A DNA stretch of 64,000 nt from Theobroma cacao (Eukaryota > Streptophyta > Magnoliopsida > Malvales > Malvaceae): the NCBI RefSeq assembly GCF_000208745.1, contig NC_030853.1, positions 22,589,060-22,653,059 on the forward strand. Direction: 5' to 3'. Of this stretch, positions 11,102 to 21,973 are shown one piece after another. A model generated the notes under the pieces. That model did not search any database. It saw only the letters and a program-made list of their open reading frames with translations, and had not been told where the DNA came from. The stretch's first letter is position 1, and each line of letters starts with the position of its first letter. The position numbers were made by a program, and so were the translations under genes.

Positions 11102-12082
11102 TAAATTGAACAATTATTTTATTAATAGTTCTTCATCTTATCCTATTTTCATTCTATCTCCATTTGCACCCATCTCAATTTTATATAGAACTATCTTTTC
11201 ACCCAATTTGATATTTTCATATTTTATTTTTATTACATTTTAATTCTAATTCTTCCTAATTTATTTTCATTCCTATTGTCTCTACATAAATTTACATAAT
11301 TATGTATCTCATAAATATGTTCCACATTTCATCATTTCCCATACTTATATCTTTTCTAAACAATATTCAAAATCTAAATATATAATCCTCTCATCTGCAT
11401 ACATTATTAATCTAAATAAATCAATTCCTAATGTTAAATGTTTACTTTTCCTATATTTACTAAACTAAATCTATTAATTTTCAATAATTAAGTGTTTGTT
11501 TATTTCTCTATGTATATTATGCTTGGATCTGTTTTTTTTTATATATTTGAATAACTATTTTACTTGATTTATTATTTATTTGTTTATTACATAAACAAAT
11601 ATATATATATATATTCTTATATTTTTTTATCTACTCTCATTTTTTATCATTTTTTTTATATATCATTAAACATTCTATTTTTATCCTCATCCATCTTTAT
11701 ATTTTTCTTCTTTCTTTTTATTTATTATTATTATTTCTATTTTCTATTAATATCTAATCATTTTATAGGTATTTTATCTTTTTCTTTTACCTAATAACCT
11801 ACTAAAACTAATTTACCTTCTTACCAAACATCGGGCCAAATACAACCACAAAGACCAAATAAAAAAAAAAAGATTTACCTTTTATGGGCTAAAGTGGCCC
11901 AAGATAATCGGATCGCTCCAACTGATCTGCTTCCCAAGGCCCTCAGATCTCTTCCAAAATGCACCATTTCGGTGCCTTGTTTAGCAGCCTTTGGTGCTCC
12001 CAAAACAAAGCCGTTTGGAGGGAATAAAAGTGAATTTTGGGTGAGTTACCAGACGGTGTCGTTTAAGCCTTTCGAGCCCTAG

Positions 12083-12090
12083 CTATAAAG
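12083..12090 (+). promoter_or_regulatory. Possible TATA box on the strand opposite to the retroelement
   Basis: CTATAAAG is followed by a CT-rich stretch that looks like a plant 5' leader (TTTTACTTTTCTCTCTCTTC). It points away from the element's own transcription. No convincing protein follows, so this is a weak call. Confidence 0.3.
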
Positions 12091-12827
12091 CCCTATTTTA
12101 CTTTTCTCTCTCTTCATTTTCCTTTTTGTTTCTCTCTAAAAAAAACTCCTTTTTGCCCTCTTTCTAACAGATCTCTTTCTCACAGGCCACCACTGACAAT
12201 CGGACCTCCCGTCACAACCCTAAATCGGGCTCCTCTTTCCCTCTATCCTACCGTCGCCCTGGTTGGCTCTCCCTTCACCGCCTAAATCGAGCTCCTCTCA
12301 CTCTTTATTCCTCTCTTCCTTTCACCGATCGATCAGCTCTCTCCTTTTTCTGGGCTATCACTGGCAGCGTTAAACCCTCTGGCTGCCCATTTATCACTTT
12401 GTCGGCAGCAATTTCCTTTCACCCAAGCTTGGGAAAGCAAAACCCAAGCTTTAACACCTCCACCGGTGGCACTAAAACCCCAAAATCTATCTTCTAACCA
12501 GCAACAACACTATCCCAAGACTTTCCTCCCTGACCGGTTATCAAAATCCCCTCAAAATCTCCCTAAAAATGAGCTTCAAATCCTAAAGCTAAACTATTTT
12601 CCTATTCTCCTTTTTTCATTTTATTTTTGGTATCTTTTTGATTTGTGGGTTATTGTGGCTACTAGAAAACTAGGATTTCTTTGGTTTGCAGATTTTGGCT
12701 CTCGGCTCCCCTTTTTGCTACAGTGCCCCCCTCCCCTTTATACTAGGTTCTTGGCCTTTGGAGGGGGCACGCTCCCACTACTCTGCTAGAGGGGAATTTT
12801 TCGCGTCTGGCAGGGTGAGGGTGGCGC

Positions 12828-12855
12828 CTGGCAGGGTGCGTCCGCACCCTGCCAG
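12828..12855. repeat. Perfect 13-bp GC-rich hairpin in the LTR
   Basis: Arms CTGGCAGGGTGCG (12828-12840) and CGCACCCTGCCAG (12843-12855) are separated by two bases. A further copy of the left arm's core lies just upstream (TCTGGCAGGGTG near 12806-12817). It sits about 100 bp inside the outer LTR end. Confidence 0.9.
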
Positions 12856-12955
12856 TCGTACCTCTTTTTTTCCATTTTTTTGTCATTTTCATTCATTTTT
12901 TGTTTATGATTTTTTTAATTAATAAAATTTTATTATAATTTTTATAGTGTCTACA

Positions 12956-13400
12956 CAAAGTTTGATAGACCAAGCTTGTGGATTGACCTCAATGAGCATC
13001 CCGAAAACGTATGCTTCACTGCATGAACTCCCCCATCTCTTGGAAAGGCAAAATGTCAAGATCCTCATANCTGACCTGCCATGCATAAGAAGTAAATTAT
13101 TCTGACACGCCATGCATAACAAGTTAAACGTTGTGACACGCCATGCATAACAATTAAATTTATAAGTCTTAGAGATTTATGGCGTGACATGGCACGATCC
13201 AATTGTTCTGACATGCTGAGTGGAAGCAGATTTATGGGCTAACACACTAAGTGGAAGCAGATTTATCAGTTGACACGCTAAGTGATAGTGGATTTACGAC
13301 ATCACATGCTGACTTCTTGCAGATTTATGGGGTCACACGCTGAGTGCAAGTAGATGTATGTGGGGACAAGCTGAGTGGTATCATATTTATGGCGTCTCAC
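12956..13400. repeat. Left flank array of the Ulp1-type element
   Basis: From about 13075 to 13165 there are three units of the TGACACGCCATGCATAACAA repeat. They are followed to about 13400 by weaker units of about 40 bp with GACACGCTAAGTG and GCAGATTTATGG. The start (13049-13069) resembles the sequence at 17718-17738 next to the first long exon of the gene, so part of it may be a truncated second copy of that gene. An N is at 13070. Confidence 0.7.
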
Positions 13401-13653
13401 ACTGACTTCTTGCGACTGTGTATCAAATTAAATGTATTGTATATAGAAAAGGAAATAAATTCTTGGTATCAAATTAATTGTGTATAGGCAAAAAATTAAT
13501 TGTGTATAAAATAATTATATAAAGTATATTGTGTATACAGAAAGAATTAATTCTGTTTACAATGGATTGTATAAAATAAATTTTGTATACAAAAAATTTG
13601 TGTATACAAAAATTTTGTATACAAAAAAATTGTACAGACAATGGCCGATATGT
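13401..13653. other. AT-rich low-complexity stretch
   Basis: Repeated TTGTGTATA and TTTTGTATACAAAAA segments between the left array and the end of the Ulp1-type coding region. It may hold the 3' untranslated part of that gene; nothing else is seen. Confidence 0.6.
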
Positions 13654-15164
13654 TCAGGGTTCACTCTCACAACTATTGGAAAAAATTTCTAGAGCATATT
13701 GCCGACGCATTTTTGCAATCATATTCTGCTTAATTTTGATCTTTTTTTATTGCACAATATGGTCCATGTACCCTATCATGAACATACCGCAGCTGACACT
13801 ATCATTATGCCGATGCACTTTGGCTTTTGGCAAATGAATATCCAATGACATCGACGTCAAATCCCGTCTCTTCCGACGTATGTTGTTGAAATAACCGACT
13901 TGGTGGCAGATGAATGGCATCATTGTCGTCAAGGGTGTCATTTGACCTGCACGAACTCCGTTATCCTTAGCATTCAAAGTTCTTGCTGAGTCCACCACTT
14001 TGATCGTCTACCTCACCAAGTCGATCTTCACAACCACCCAATGCCCACCAACGTTGCAAGGCACGAGGATGAAATTCACATCTTCCCATTTTTTGGCGTA
14101 TGTTGGCATTTCACCCTCTACATACCCCGCAACTCATCTGGAATTTGCATTGTGGCCTAGGCATTTTCTGTTGGAAATTCAGTGTGTAGCATACGTATGG
14201 TGTCCTGTGAAACATGTAAACATTAGCTTACACTTCATGCAATAAAAAACTTAGTATTTATAGAATTGAATAATTTTTAAATAAACTTACGAAGAATATC
14301 ATGTCAACCATGCATGCACGGGTAGTGTACAACTTCGACTTCGGCCCTGTCATTCGCTTGCAGAGTAGGTTGAGGCATGCGTCAATATGTTCACTTGTCA
14401 TTTTCTCATTGGGATCCTCTAAGGTTATGAAAAAGTCAGCCCCTTGATCCCTTAAGATGCCGACGTTATGCCTGCATATGTAACATAATGAATTTCATAA
14501 GTCTTGGTGGATTAATGTTTCATTAAAAAACAATATTTGCAATGTTATTTACGAGCTTACCTCGCAGACTCGTCTTTCTTGAAAGCTTCATAGTCTTCTA
14601 CGATTTTATCCATCACATCTCGACGGGTCACTAAAGGGTCGACGAATGGGCTTGCCATGTATTTGTTAGCCATTTTCAACCGTGCCAGCTCAGTTGGGTC
14701 TGAAACTTCTGATGCACCATGATGGACAACAGATGACTCTAGTGACGACGACCGTATCTCAACTGCATCATGAGTGCTCTCATGATAATCAACGATAACT
14801 CCTGCTGCTGCATTGACGAATATATTGACCGGAGGAAGATGCTCTCCTTCAGCCATGATTGAGTCAAGCTCCTCGTCCCCTCCAGCAGATGCATCGATAA
14901 TGGACTCGGGCAAAGGAACATGCTCTCATTCAGCATCATCTGATGGAAGGGTGACATCCACTACCACAGCTTCATTAACGATGTCATCGACATGAGTTAC
15001 GTGCTCTTCGTCAGCACCAAAAATGTCGTCGTCAATGTCAACACCACGATCATGATGCTGTCCATTATCAGCACATCGTGCTTCAGAGCAGCACTGTGAG
15101 ATGGACCGCTCTACAAAATTGGAAAAATTGTTAGTTAGCTCATAAAATACCACAAACCATAAAC

Positions 15165-15490
15165 AGTAAAATGTTATAACATGTCGTGCATATCAAGTAA
15201 AATGTTGTCACACGCCATGCAAAACAAGTAAAATGTTGTGACACGCCATGCATAACAAGATAAACTTTGTGACACGCCATGCATAACAAGTAAAATGTTG
15301 TGACACGCCTGCATAACAAGTTAAACATTGTGACACGCCATCCATAACAAGCAAATTGTCGTGACACTCTAAGGATAACAAGCAAAATGTTGTGACACGG
15401 CATGCATATCAAATCAAACGTTGTGACATGCCATGAATAACAAGTAAAATGTTGTGACACACCATGCATATCAAGGCAAATGTTGTCACA
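15165..15490. repeat. Intron array of about 31-bp GTGACACGCCATG units
   Basis: About ten units of the form AAGTAAAATGTTGTGACACGCCATGCATAAC in the intron between the coiled-coil exon (15670) and the acidic exon (15110) of the Ulp1-type gene. Units differ by a few bases. The same repeat fills another intron at 17825-18190. Confidence 0.9.
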
Positions 15491-15844
15491 CGTTGAGGCT
15501 GACACAGCAATAACTAACTATAATACAAATGTCCTAACCCTCTAATGACCAAAAACCAGTTAAACCACTACCACTTAACCCCAAAAACCATCAAACTAGC
15601 AAGAAAACACAATCTAAACAGTTGCTAAACGTAAACCATCAAAATACAAGCGAAGATAGAATAACATACTTGTGATTTAAGGCCATTAAGAATTCGACCA
15701 ACGATACGGTCCTCAAGCGTCTGCATTGCTAGACTCAATGACTGAATTGAAGCCTTTAGCTCTAACATCTCTTTTTCATGCTTGCGCATGATCCATTGGA
15801 GCTGACAGGTAGTGACTGCTCCGTCATTGACTGTTCTCGACTGG

Positions 15845-16400
15845 GTCAATTGCAATAACATATATAATTGTGTTATTCAATAATCATATATGGAATTGTT
15901 GAACATTAACCGTTACAACTTTAATATCTTAACCGGCGGCTTATTAGCAGTCTGCGGTGGAGTCGGACTGATCGGTGTTTAAGGACCTGTCGTCACTTTC
16001 GCAAACTATAATTACATATATAACTGTGTTATTCAATAATCATGTATGAAATTATTGAACATTAATCGTTACAACTTTAATATCCTTACTGTCAACTCGT
16101 TAGCTGTCTACGATTGAGCCAGACCGATCAATGCTTGAGGACCTGTCGTCGCTTTCGTAAACTGCAATTACAGAAATTACTGTGTTACTCGATAAACATA
16201 TGTGGGAATGTAGAACACAAACCGTTAGAACCGATCTTACCGACAGGTTATTTCCATTCTGCGTCTGAAGAGGATCGGTGGGTGGTTCTAGAGTTACCGA
16301 CGCATGGTCCAACTGCAAACACAAAAATGTTATTCGATAATCACATATGGAATTGGAGAACACAAAACTGTTACAATTGTCCTTACCGACTGTTCACTAC
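15845..16400 (-). repeat. Tandem exon-plus-intron duplication in the Ulp1-type gene
   Basis: Units of about 160 bp repeat an intron part (AATTACA..GTGTTATTCAATAATCATAT..GAACATTAA) and a short exon. The exon peptides are related: FAKVTTGP-TPI, FTKATTGPQALIG and ASVTLEPPTDPL, each ending near TAN or NGN before a GTTAAG or GTAAG donor. Two units carry a stop codon. A partial fourth intron copy lies at 16320-16380. Confidence 0.75.
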
Positions 16401-17824
16401 CTTGACCATGGTCGTCCCCTTCATCCATCAACTTAGGGCTAGACAACTCATCAACTAAAGCAGCGATGGTGCACATCCGCTTCGTGCCACCAGAGGCTCT
16501 TTTCTCCTTCAAGCTTCTCTTTTTTTGCCTCGCACCTAAGCCCCAATCTGACCGATCCTCCATGTACCTTATTGGCACGTACTCGTGTCCCTCCTATAAG
16601 GGGACATCAAAGTCCATAAAATACTCTCAGAAGGCCTCATCCGCAGTGGGTTCCAACGTCTCTAGTGCCCACAATTGTAAATAAACAAATAAAATGTTGT
16701 CATTATCGAATAGGGAAAATTATTATACATATATAACGTAAAAATTAATAGCTGATCACTCACATGGTTGATGACTCTAACTCCTGAATTGCCTTGTAGA
16801 AGTCTTTTGGCTTTTGATTGCAATCCCATTTGCACATTCGTGGGTAGACGTTGTCCTTCAGATCAAAGGGGATAACTATTTTTTGGATGGTCGAAATTGC
16901 CTCCATTGCCCAGAACTGCATGTTAAATGTAACCATTATCAGACCATAAATCATAAACGAGTGCACCCATAAAATTTTTTTTCAAAAGGAAACTGAAAAA
17001 TGTTACGTGATAGTACCTGTATCACCATGCGAATCCGTAAATGTTGTAGCGTAACCGAGTTTCCTTTGTCACGCTTGAGTCAGGCACTTCAAACCCCTTC
17101 AAAAGGTAGTCCAAGGTCAGCTTCCAAATATAGTGCCCCCATGGGAAGACATTCCAAGCGTTGATGTCCTCCACCAATGACAGCAACCAAGGCGTCACCC
17201 GTCTACGGTAGTCTTGACCAAATAAAATGTTATTCACGATCAAGAGGAGTGCCATCTTGGTTGCGTCTCCTGGTCGCTGGAAGTTGCCCCCACGAAAAGT
17301 ATCAAGCAAAGCCTGCAGCTTAACGCTCTCCTGCCCATTCCAGTATCTGTCATGAATTCCCTCCGTAGCAACCTCGTACAGTCGTCTAAACATATTCGGC
17401 ATTAGACCAAACGTCAGCCTGATGATGAGGCAAAACTCCTGCTTTGATAGTCGCGCCTTGCTCTTGCTAATGCCAAACGATAGCTCGTGGTCCATGGACT
17501 GGCTCTCAGTGATCCAGCGAATCATGATGTTGTGCAAGAGATCGGCGTAAAGGTACCCATGTGGATAGACATCTAGGAGCATTCAGAAGCAGGTACGCTT
17601 AACTGGATCGTACTCCCCCTTCTATTGGAGAGTCTTTGTGATGTAATGCAGCTGCGACCACTTACAATGGGTGTTAATTGCGACGTTGAACGCACACTTT
17701 TCCCTCGGCATGATCAGCAAACTGTCAAGATCCTTATATTGTTTGAGCTGGATCTGCAAAACATGGCACACATGCACCAGTGAGTTAAGCCGTCATGTGC
17801 AACAAGGTACACTAAAGACATAAA

Positions 17825-18190
17825 TAAGGAATAAATGTTGTGACATGCCATGCATTGCAAGCAAAATGTTGTGACATGCAATGCATAACAAGTAAAATGT
17901 TGTGACACACCATGCATAACAAGTAAAATGTTGTGACACACCATGCATAACAAGTAAAATGTTGTGACACACCATGCATAACAAGTTAAATGTTGTGACA
18001 CACCATGCATATCAAGTAAAATGTTGTCACACGCCATGCATAACAAGTAAAATGTTGTGACACACCATACGTATCAAGTGAAATGCTGTCACACGCCATG
18101 CATATCAAGTAAAATACTATCACACATCATACATATCAAGTAAAATGCCATCACACGCTATGCATATCAAGTAAAATGTTGTCACACGCC
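17825..18190. repeat. Second intron array of about 31-bp GTGACACGCCATG units
   Basis: About twelve units in the first intron of the Ulp1-type gene (intron 17754-18402). Most read AAGTAAAATGTTGTGACACACCATGCATAAC or the CACGCC variant; later units carry GTCACACGCC. The sequence is nearly identical to the array at 15165-15490, 2.3 kb away. Confidence 0.9.
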
Positions 18191-18649
18191 AATAACTAAC
18201 TATAATAACAATGGCGTCACACAGTAAACATCCAAAACCCCTAAAACCACTACGACTTAACCCCAACAACCATCAAACCAGCAAGAAAACATAGTCCAAA
18301 CATTTGCAAAATAAAACAAAAAACTAGAATATATCAAACAAACCCAGGAAAAAATCAAAAAATTAACGAACACAAGAATGTTTTAATTTGAGACTCACTA
18401 ACCTCCTCATTCATGGCCGACATTTTTGCTGGTGCTGTGGTGTCGTTACGCTTGCAAAGAGCCTTCTCGAACACTCTGATACCAGCGGGAATGAGAAATT
18501 AATCACACAAACGTTACGAATACTGAATAATAACTGTTTAAAATGAAAAATGGCCTTCTAATGTTCTTATTTATTCTGAAAAAAGGGAATTAATTCAATG
18601 GAAGTCCAAATGATTACCACGTTAACTGCCCGTTTTTTTTTCCTCTCTT

Positions 18650-19215
18650 TATTTCAAACCATGACGTGTCAGTTGCTCAAGCACTGCCGTGTCACACACT
18701 CTAAACCATGACCATGGCGTGTCACCAACTTTGAACTTTGGCATGTCACAGCTTCCCTCTATGGCATGTCACCAACTCTGAACTCTAGCATGTTACAAAT
18801 TCCCTCCATGGCGTGTCACCAACTCCTAACTCTGGTGTGTCACAGATTCCCTCCATGGCGTCTCACCAACTCTGAACGCTGACGTGTCACAGATTCCCTC
18901 CATGCCATGTCACCAACTCTTAACTCTAGTGTGTCACAGATTTCCTCAATGGCGTCTCACCAACTTTGAACGGTGGAGTGTCACAGATTCCCTCAATGTC
19001 GTGTCACCAACTCTTAACTCTGGCGTGTCACAGATTCCCTCCATGGTGTCTCACCAACTCTGAACACTGTCGTGTCATAAATTCCCACCATGGCGTATCA
19101 CCAACTTTTAACTCTGGCGCCTCACAGATTCCCTCCATGGCATCTCACCAACTTTGAGCAGTGCCGTGTCACACTTCCCAACATGACGTTTCACAAACTC
19201 TAAACCCTGCCCTGC
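18650..19215. repeat. Right flank array, about 47-bp units, motif inverted
   Basis: Units have the form CAACTCTGAACTCTGGCGTG, then TCACAGATTCCCTCCATGG and CGTGTCAC. The 13-mer CATGGCGTGTCAC is the exact reverse complement of GTGACACGCCATG in the intron and left-flank arrays. Thus the gene is bracketed by motif arrays of opposite orientation. Confidence 0.85.
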
Positions 19216-20252
19216 GACAGCCGTATAACATATGGCCTGCTATAGCAAGACCATTTCCTGCTTTGGATTCACATCTTTCTCCTTTCAATTCACCACCGTA
19301 TCAAGGATTTCTGGTTTCACATCATTAGCCAAGCTTTTCATTCATGACGATCAGTTCCTCGTTCGATTTAATATCTCTCTTCTCCTATTATCTGAACGCC
19401 ATGTCTCAAATCTTTGAAAACCCATCTCACGCAACATTATTTTATTTTGCATAACTTTCGAAAAAAAAATGGGTATTTTGCACAACCAATCTTTGCATAT
19501 TTATTTTTTTTCTCCCATTTTTCGCCTATTTAAGAGTGCACGCTAACGAAGATGGCTCATTAAGGGCATTTTTGTCCCAAAATCTAATCTGATGGCTAAA
19601 AACAGTTAAAATTATCCTAAGGGATATTTACAAAAACACGCTATTTTTAAAGGCTAAAAAAAATCTACTTAAATAATTATCGTTTCTTAATTTAACAAAA
19701 TTTTCTTTTTTACGAAATTACTTGTATGGGTAACAATTATAATCTTTAACATACACAAAATAGAATAAATCAAATAAATTAATTAACTAAATATATACAT
19801 AATGAGATTTGAATTTAAAACTTAAAAAATCGAGAATCTCTGTCTTGTTATTGAGAAAAGATCTCATTAGATTAAATTTATACTAATATTTAATGTCAAA
19901 GATTAAATTTGTGATGCAAGTTTAGACATCAAATACTCTCTAATAATAACAAAAAATGAAAAAAAAAAGGAAAGAAAACCGACAATATGAATATACCATT
20001 TGAGTATTGCTAGACTCACATTTGACTTATGGTTATGATTATTCCATTAATTTATGCTATGACTTTAGTTGAGATTTTGGTCAATAAGTAAACATGAAGA
20101 AGCTAGCTCCATTGCTGCTCTACTAGATTGCTTAAGGGATTCATGTAAACAATGCCAATGACAACAAGTCTATGATCCCTTCATTGCCAGAGCCTGCAGA
20201 GGCATTCCATACAATTTATTTTTACATTTGATTTTTCTTTTATTGGATTAAT
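19216..20252. other. Intergenic stretch, no gene seen
   Basis: AT-rich from about 19430 on. CGCCTATTTAAGAGTGCACG near 19525 and GGGCATTTTTGTCCC near 19563 (a short palindrome-like word) are the only notable words. It should hold the 3' untranslated end of the acid phosphatase gene at its right side. Confidence 0.6.
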
Positions 20253-21612
20253 TTAAGGAACACAATACATTGGATTTGGGAGTTTGAAAGTTTGGTTGCC
20301 TAAACATTCCCCCTGCAAATCAGTCCATTGGTCGCCAACGTTCCCCCATATCTTGTAGCCTTCTTTCATTAATTGCTTTCGAATTTCAGACTTGAAAACC
20401 ACCGCACTTTTCCCTTTGAAAGCTTGGGTCCTATTAGAAAGAAAACCAAAAGGATTTTAAATTAATTAGTAATGATAATCAAATGGTTGGAATCTGTATC
20501 TTGTAATTGACATTTGGATGTGTCTGATATAACTCCAAATCAAGGTAAAGTCTTGTATTATGCATGTTGACTCTCTCTCACAAAATTACACCCATGCAAG
20601 CAATCGGCTTCATTTTTCGACCAAAGCAAAACCTTAGGCTATTTTGTAGTTTGTAATTTAAATGTTATAGTATCTGACGGATTTTCATATTAAAATTACA
20701 TGAATCTAATTGACCCATTCTGATAAAGTTTCAGAGTAAGCTGAGTGTGTCTCTGTACTTATCCTATAACTAGCTTCCTGGAAATTTCTCTAGGTATAGA
20801 GATTCATAAGTTCCAAGAAATTAATACCCCACGTGTATATTAATCAAAGGAAGGAAAAGAAAGTAGTAGGTGAACCATGCATCATCCATCTTACCTAAAA
20901 ATCAACCTTTCATAGCCGATGAATCCTTGGTTATGCAAATTAGCAATGGTGGCAGGGGCTAAGGTCTCTTCGTCTCTCCCAGTCACCAGGAACACCTTAA
21001 ATCCGCTGTCGACCAGCTTGGTAAACAATCCAAGCACCGCAGGAATCGCTGGACACGCTCCCATCATTGCCCATGCCTTGAAACCTGAAGGATCGTAAGG
21101 GTCACACCTAACAAAGTTGAAATTAGTCAAAGCTAGGATCGATCTGTTGAGCGGAACCTTAATCAGTTAGCTGCAGGATGGAAATTAAAGTACATTAATT
21201 AATTGACAGTTAAGCAAATTAGTTAGTACCCGTATTTCTTTCCCTGGTAGTAAAAGATATTTGAGAGGCAGGTGTCATCAACATCCAGGATCCAAGCATC
21301 CATGCCATCACCAGACACAACCAGATCAGTAACGTAACTCTTTATTTGTTCCGCAATATAGTTCATGTCCAGCTCGTATTGCCCGCCAATCATGTAAGTT
21401 TCTATGTAGTGTTGGCAATGAGTTGGGACGGTGCGCCACCCGCGCACATTGTTAGCCTCCACCGCCAGCCGCCAGCTCAAGCAGTCGTTAGAGTTACCGT
21501 CAGCTGGCTCTCTCGTTCTCCAAAAAGGCTTTGTGCCTATTGCCTTGGACAACATTGCTAAGAAGAAAAAGATGAATATCTCACGCACCCGCTTCACCAT
21601 TGCTGAAATCAT
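20253..21612 (-). CDS. Class B acid phosphatase / vegetative storage protein-like, 257 aa
   Basis: Three exons: 21612-21230, 21107-20895 and 20430-20253, all with GT..AG introns, joined in frame (383+213+178 bases). The protein has an N-terminal signal-like segment (REIFIFFFLAMLSKAIG), then the plant acid phosphatase fold of the HAD superfamily. Motif I is DVDDT at 110-114, motif II has Thr170 in FLVTGRDEE, motif III is Lys212, and motif IV is GDQWTD at 231-236. The two motif I aspartates are intact, so phosphatase activity is expected, unlike some storage proteins that lost the nucleophile. Family members act in the secretory route, vacuole or cell wall and release phosphate from esters. ATG at 21600 is an alternative start four codons later. 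Length matches the family (about 255 aa). It stands alone between repeats. Confidence 0.93.
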
Positions 21613-21962
21613 ATGGTGGTCCTATAGGAAATTAAAGTGCAGTATGATATTTGTTATAGTTAGCAGTTGAGCTATAATCGTAGACAAATTAATTAAGAGA
21701 GATAACGGAGGAAATTAAAGATGTTAAGCAGCTCTCAATTAGTAAAATCATTTCATATATAGTTATATCAACTGCTTGGGTAATTGGATAGAACAGCATC
21801 GTTTTAATTTAAAGATTTTAGGAAAGAAACCTCGTGAAGTCATAGAAAACAAACAGAACAAAAGGAGAGATAAAGATAGCAATCACCATTAATTATGAGG
21901 GGACTGCAAGCATGAACTGCCAAAAACAAAGATGGAGTTGAGGGACTTGGTTTGGCTTGGCT

Positions 21963-21973
21963 GGTTTTATATG
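21963..21973 (-). promoter_or_regulatory. Likely TATA box of the acid phosphatase gene
   Basis: Minus strand CCATATAAAAC about 350 bases upstream of the start codon. Short ATG-led frames lie between it and the main start (ATG followed by a stop six codons on, near 21912), so the leader may contain upstream ORFs or an intron. Confidence 0.45.

Larger units (their letters stand above)
1..12955 (-). mobile_element. Ty3/gypsy LTR retrotransposon, Tat lineage, degenerate, cut by the window edge
   Basis: On the minus strand the order is 5' LTR, primer-binding site, leader, gag, protease with G-patch, reverse transcriptase, RNase H, second RNase H, integrase, tandem-repeat 3' region. The extra RNase H domain, the G-patch after the protease, the very long LTR and the repetitive 3' untranslated region are known traits of the Tat/Ogre lineage. 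The 3' LTR is not seen and must lie left of position 1. The reading frame carries several stops and frameshifts, so this copy cannot make its proteins. The outer boundary is placed at 12955 because the minus-strand sequence there starts TGTAGACACTATAA; 12957 is also possible. The lineage call rests on domain content, not on a tree. Confidence 0.9.
9756..12955 (-). repeat. 5' LTR of the Tat element (about 3.2 kb)
   Basis: On the minus strand it starts TGTAGACACTATAAAAATT and ends CGTTACGACA directly before the primer-binding site, so TG..CA ends are present. It contains AT-rich stretches (10500-11830), three diverged copies of an about 110-bp segment (10194-10305, 10384-10491, 10987-11101), a GC-rich hairpin near the outer end and a perfect inverted repeat at the inner end. 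The partner LTR is outside the window, so the age cannot be estimated here. Confidence 0.8.
13654..18423 (-). pseudogene. DUF1985-Ulp1 (C48 cysteine peptidase) gene of transposon type, decayed
   Basis: Exons inferred on the minus strand: 18423-18403 (MSAMNEE), 17753-17017 (DUF1985: LLDVYPHGYLYADLL, LIIRLTFGLMPN, WGHYIWKLTLDYLL), 16915-16765 (FWAMEAIST, YPRMCKWD), about 16676-16387, three similar short exons 16320-15900, 15840-15670 (coiled coil, MRKHEKEMLELKAS), 15110-14561 (acidic), 14471-14291 (DACLNLLCKRMTGPKSKL), and 14204-13654 (peptidase). The Ulp1 core keeps its triad: His in GGHWVVVKIDL, Asp in VVDSAR, Cys in NDSVSCGMFMIGYMDH. Ulp1 peptidases remove SUMO-like modifiers; proteins of this layout are usually carried by Mutator-like elements, but no transposase is visible here. 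At least eight in-frame stops and a frameshift near 17025 show decay. Exon borders are hand-placed. Confidence 0.82.

Noticed and set aside
12466..12789. 107-codon plus-strand frame in the LTR
   Set aside because: No recognisable domain; it lies inside the LTR and is absent of any splice or conservation evidence.
41..19215. Tandem arrays considered as CRISPR-like
   Set aside because: Units are contiguous without unique spacers and the genome is a plant's.
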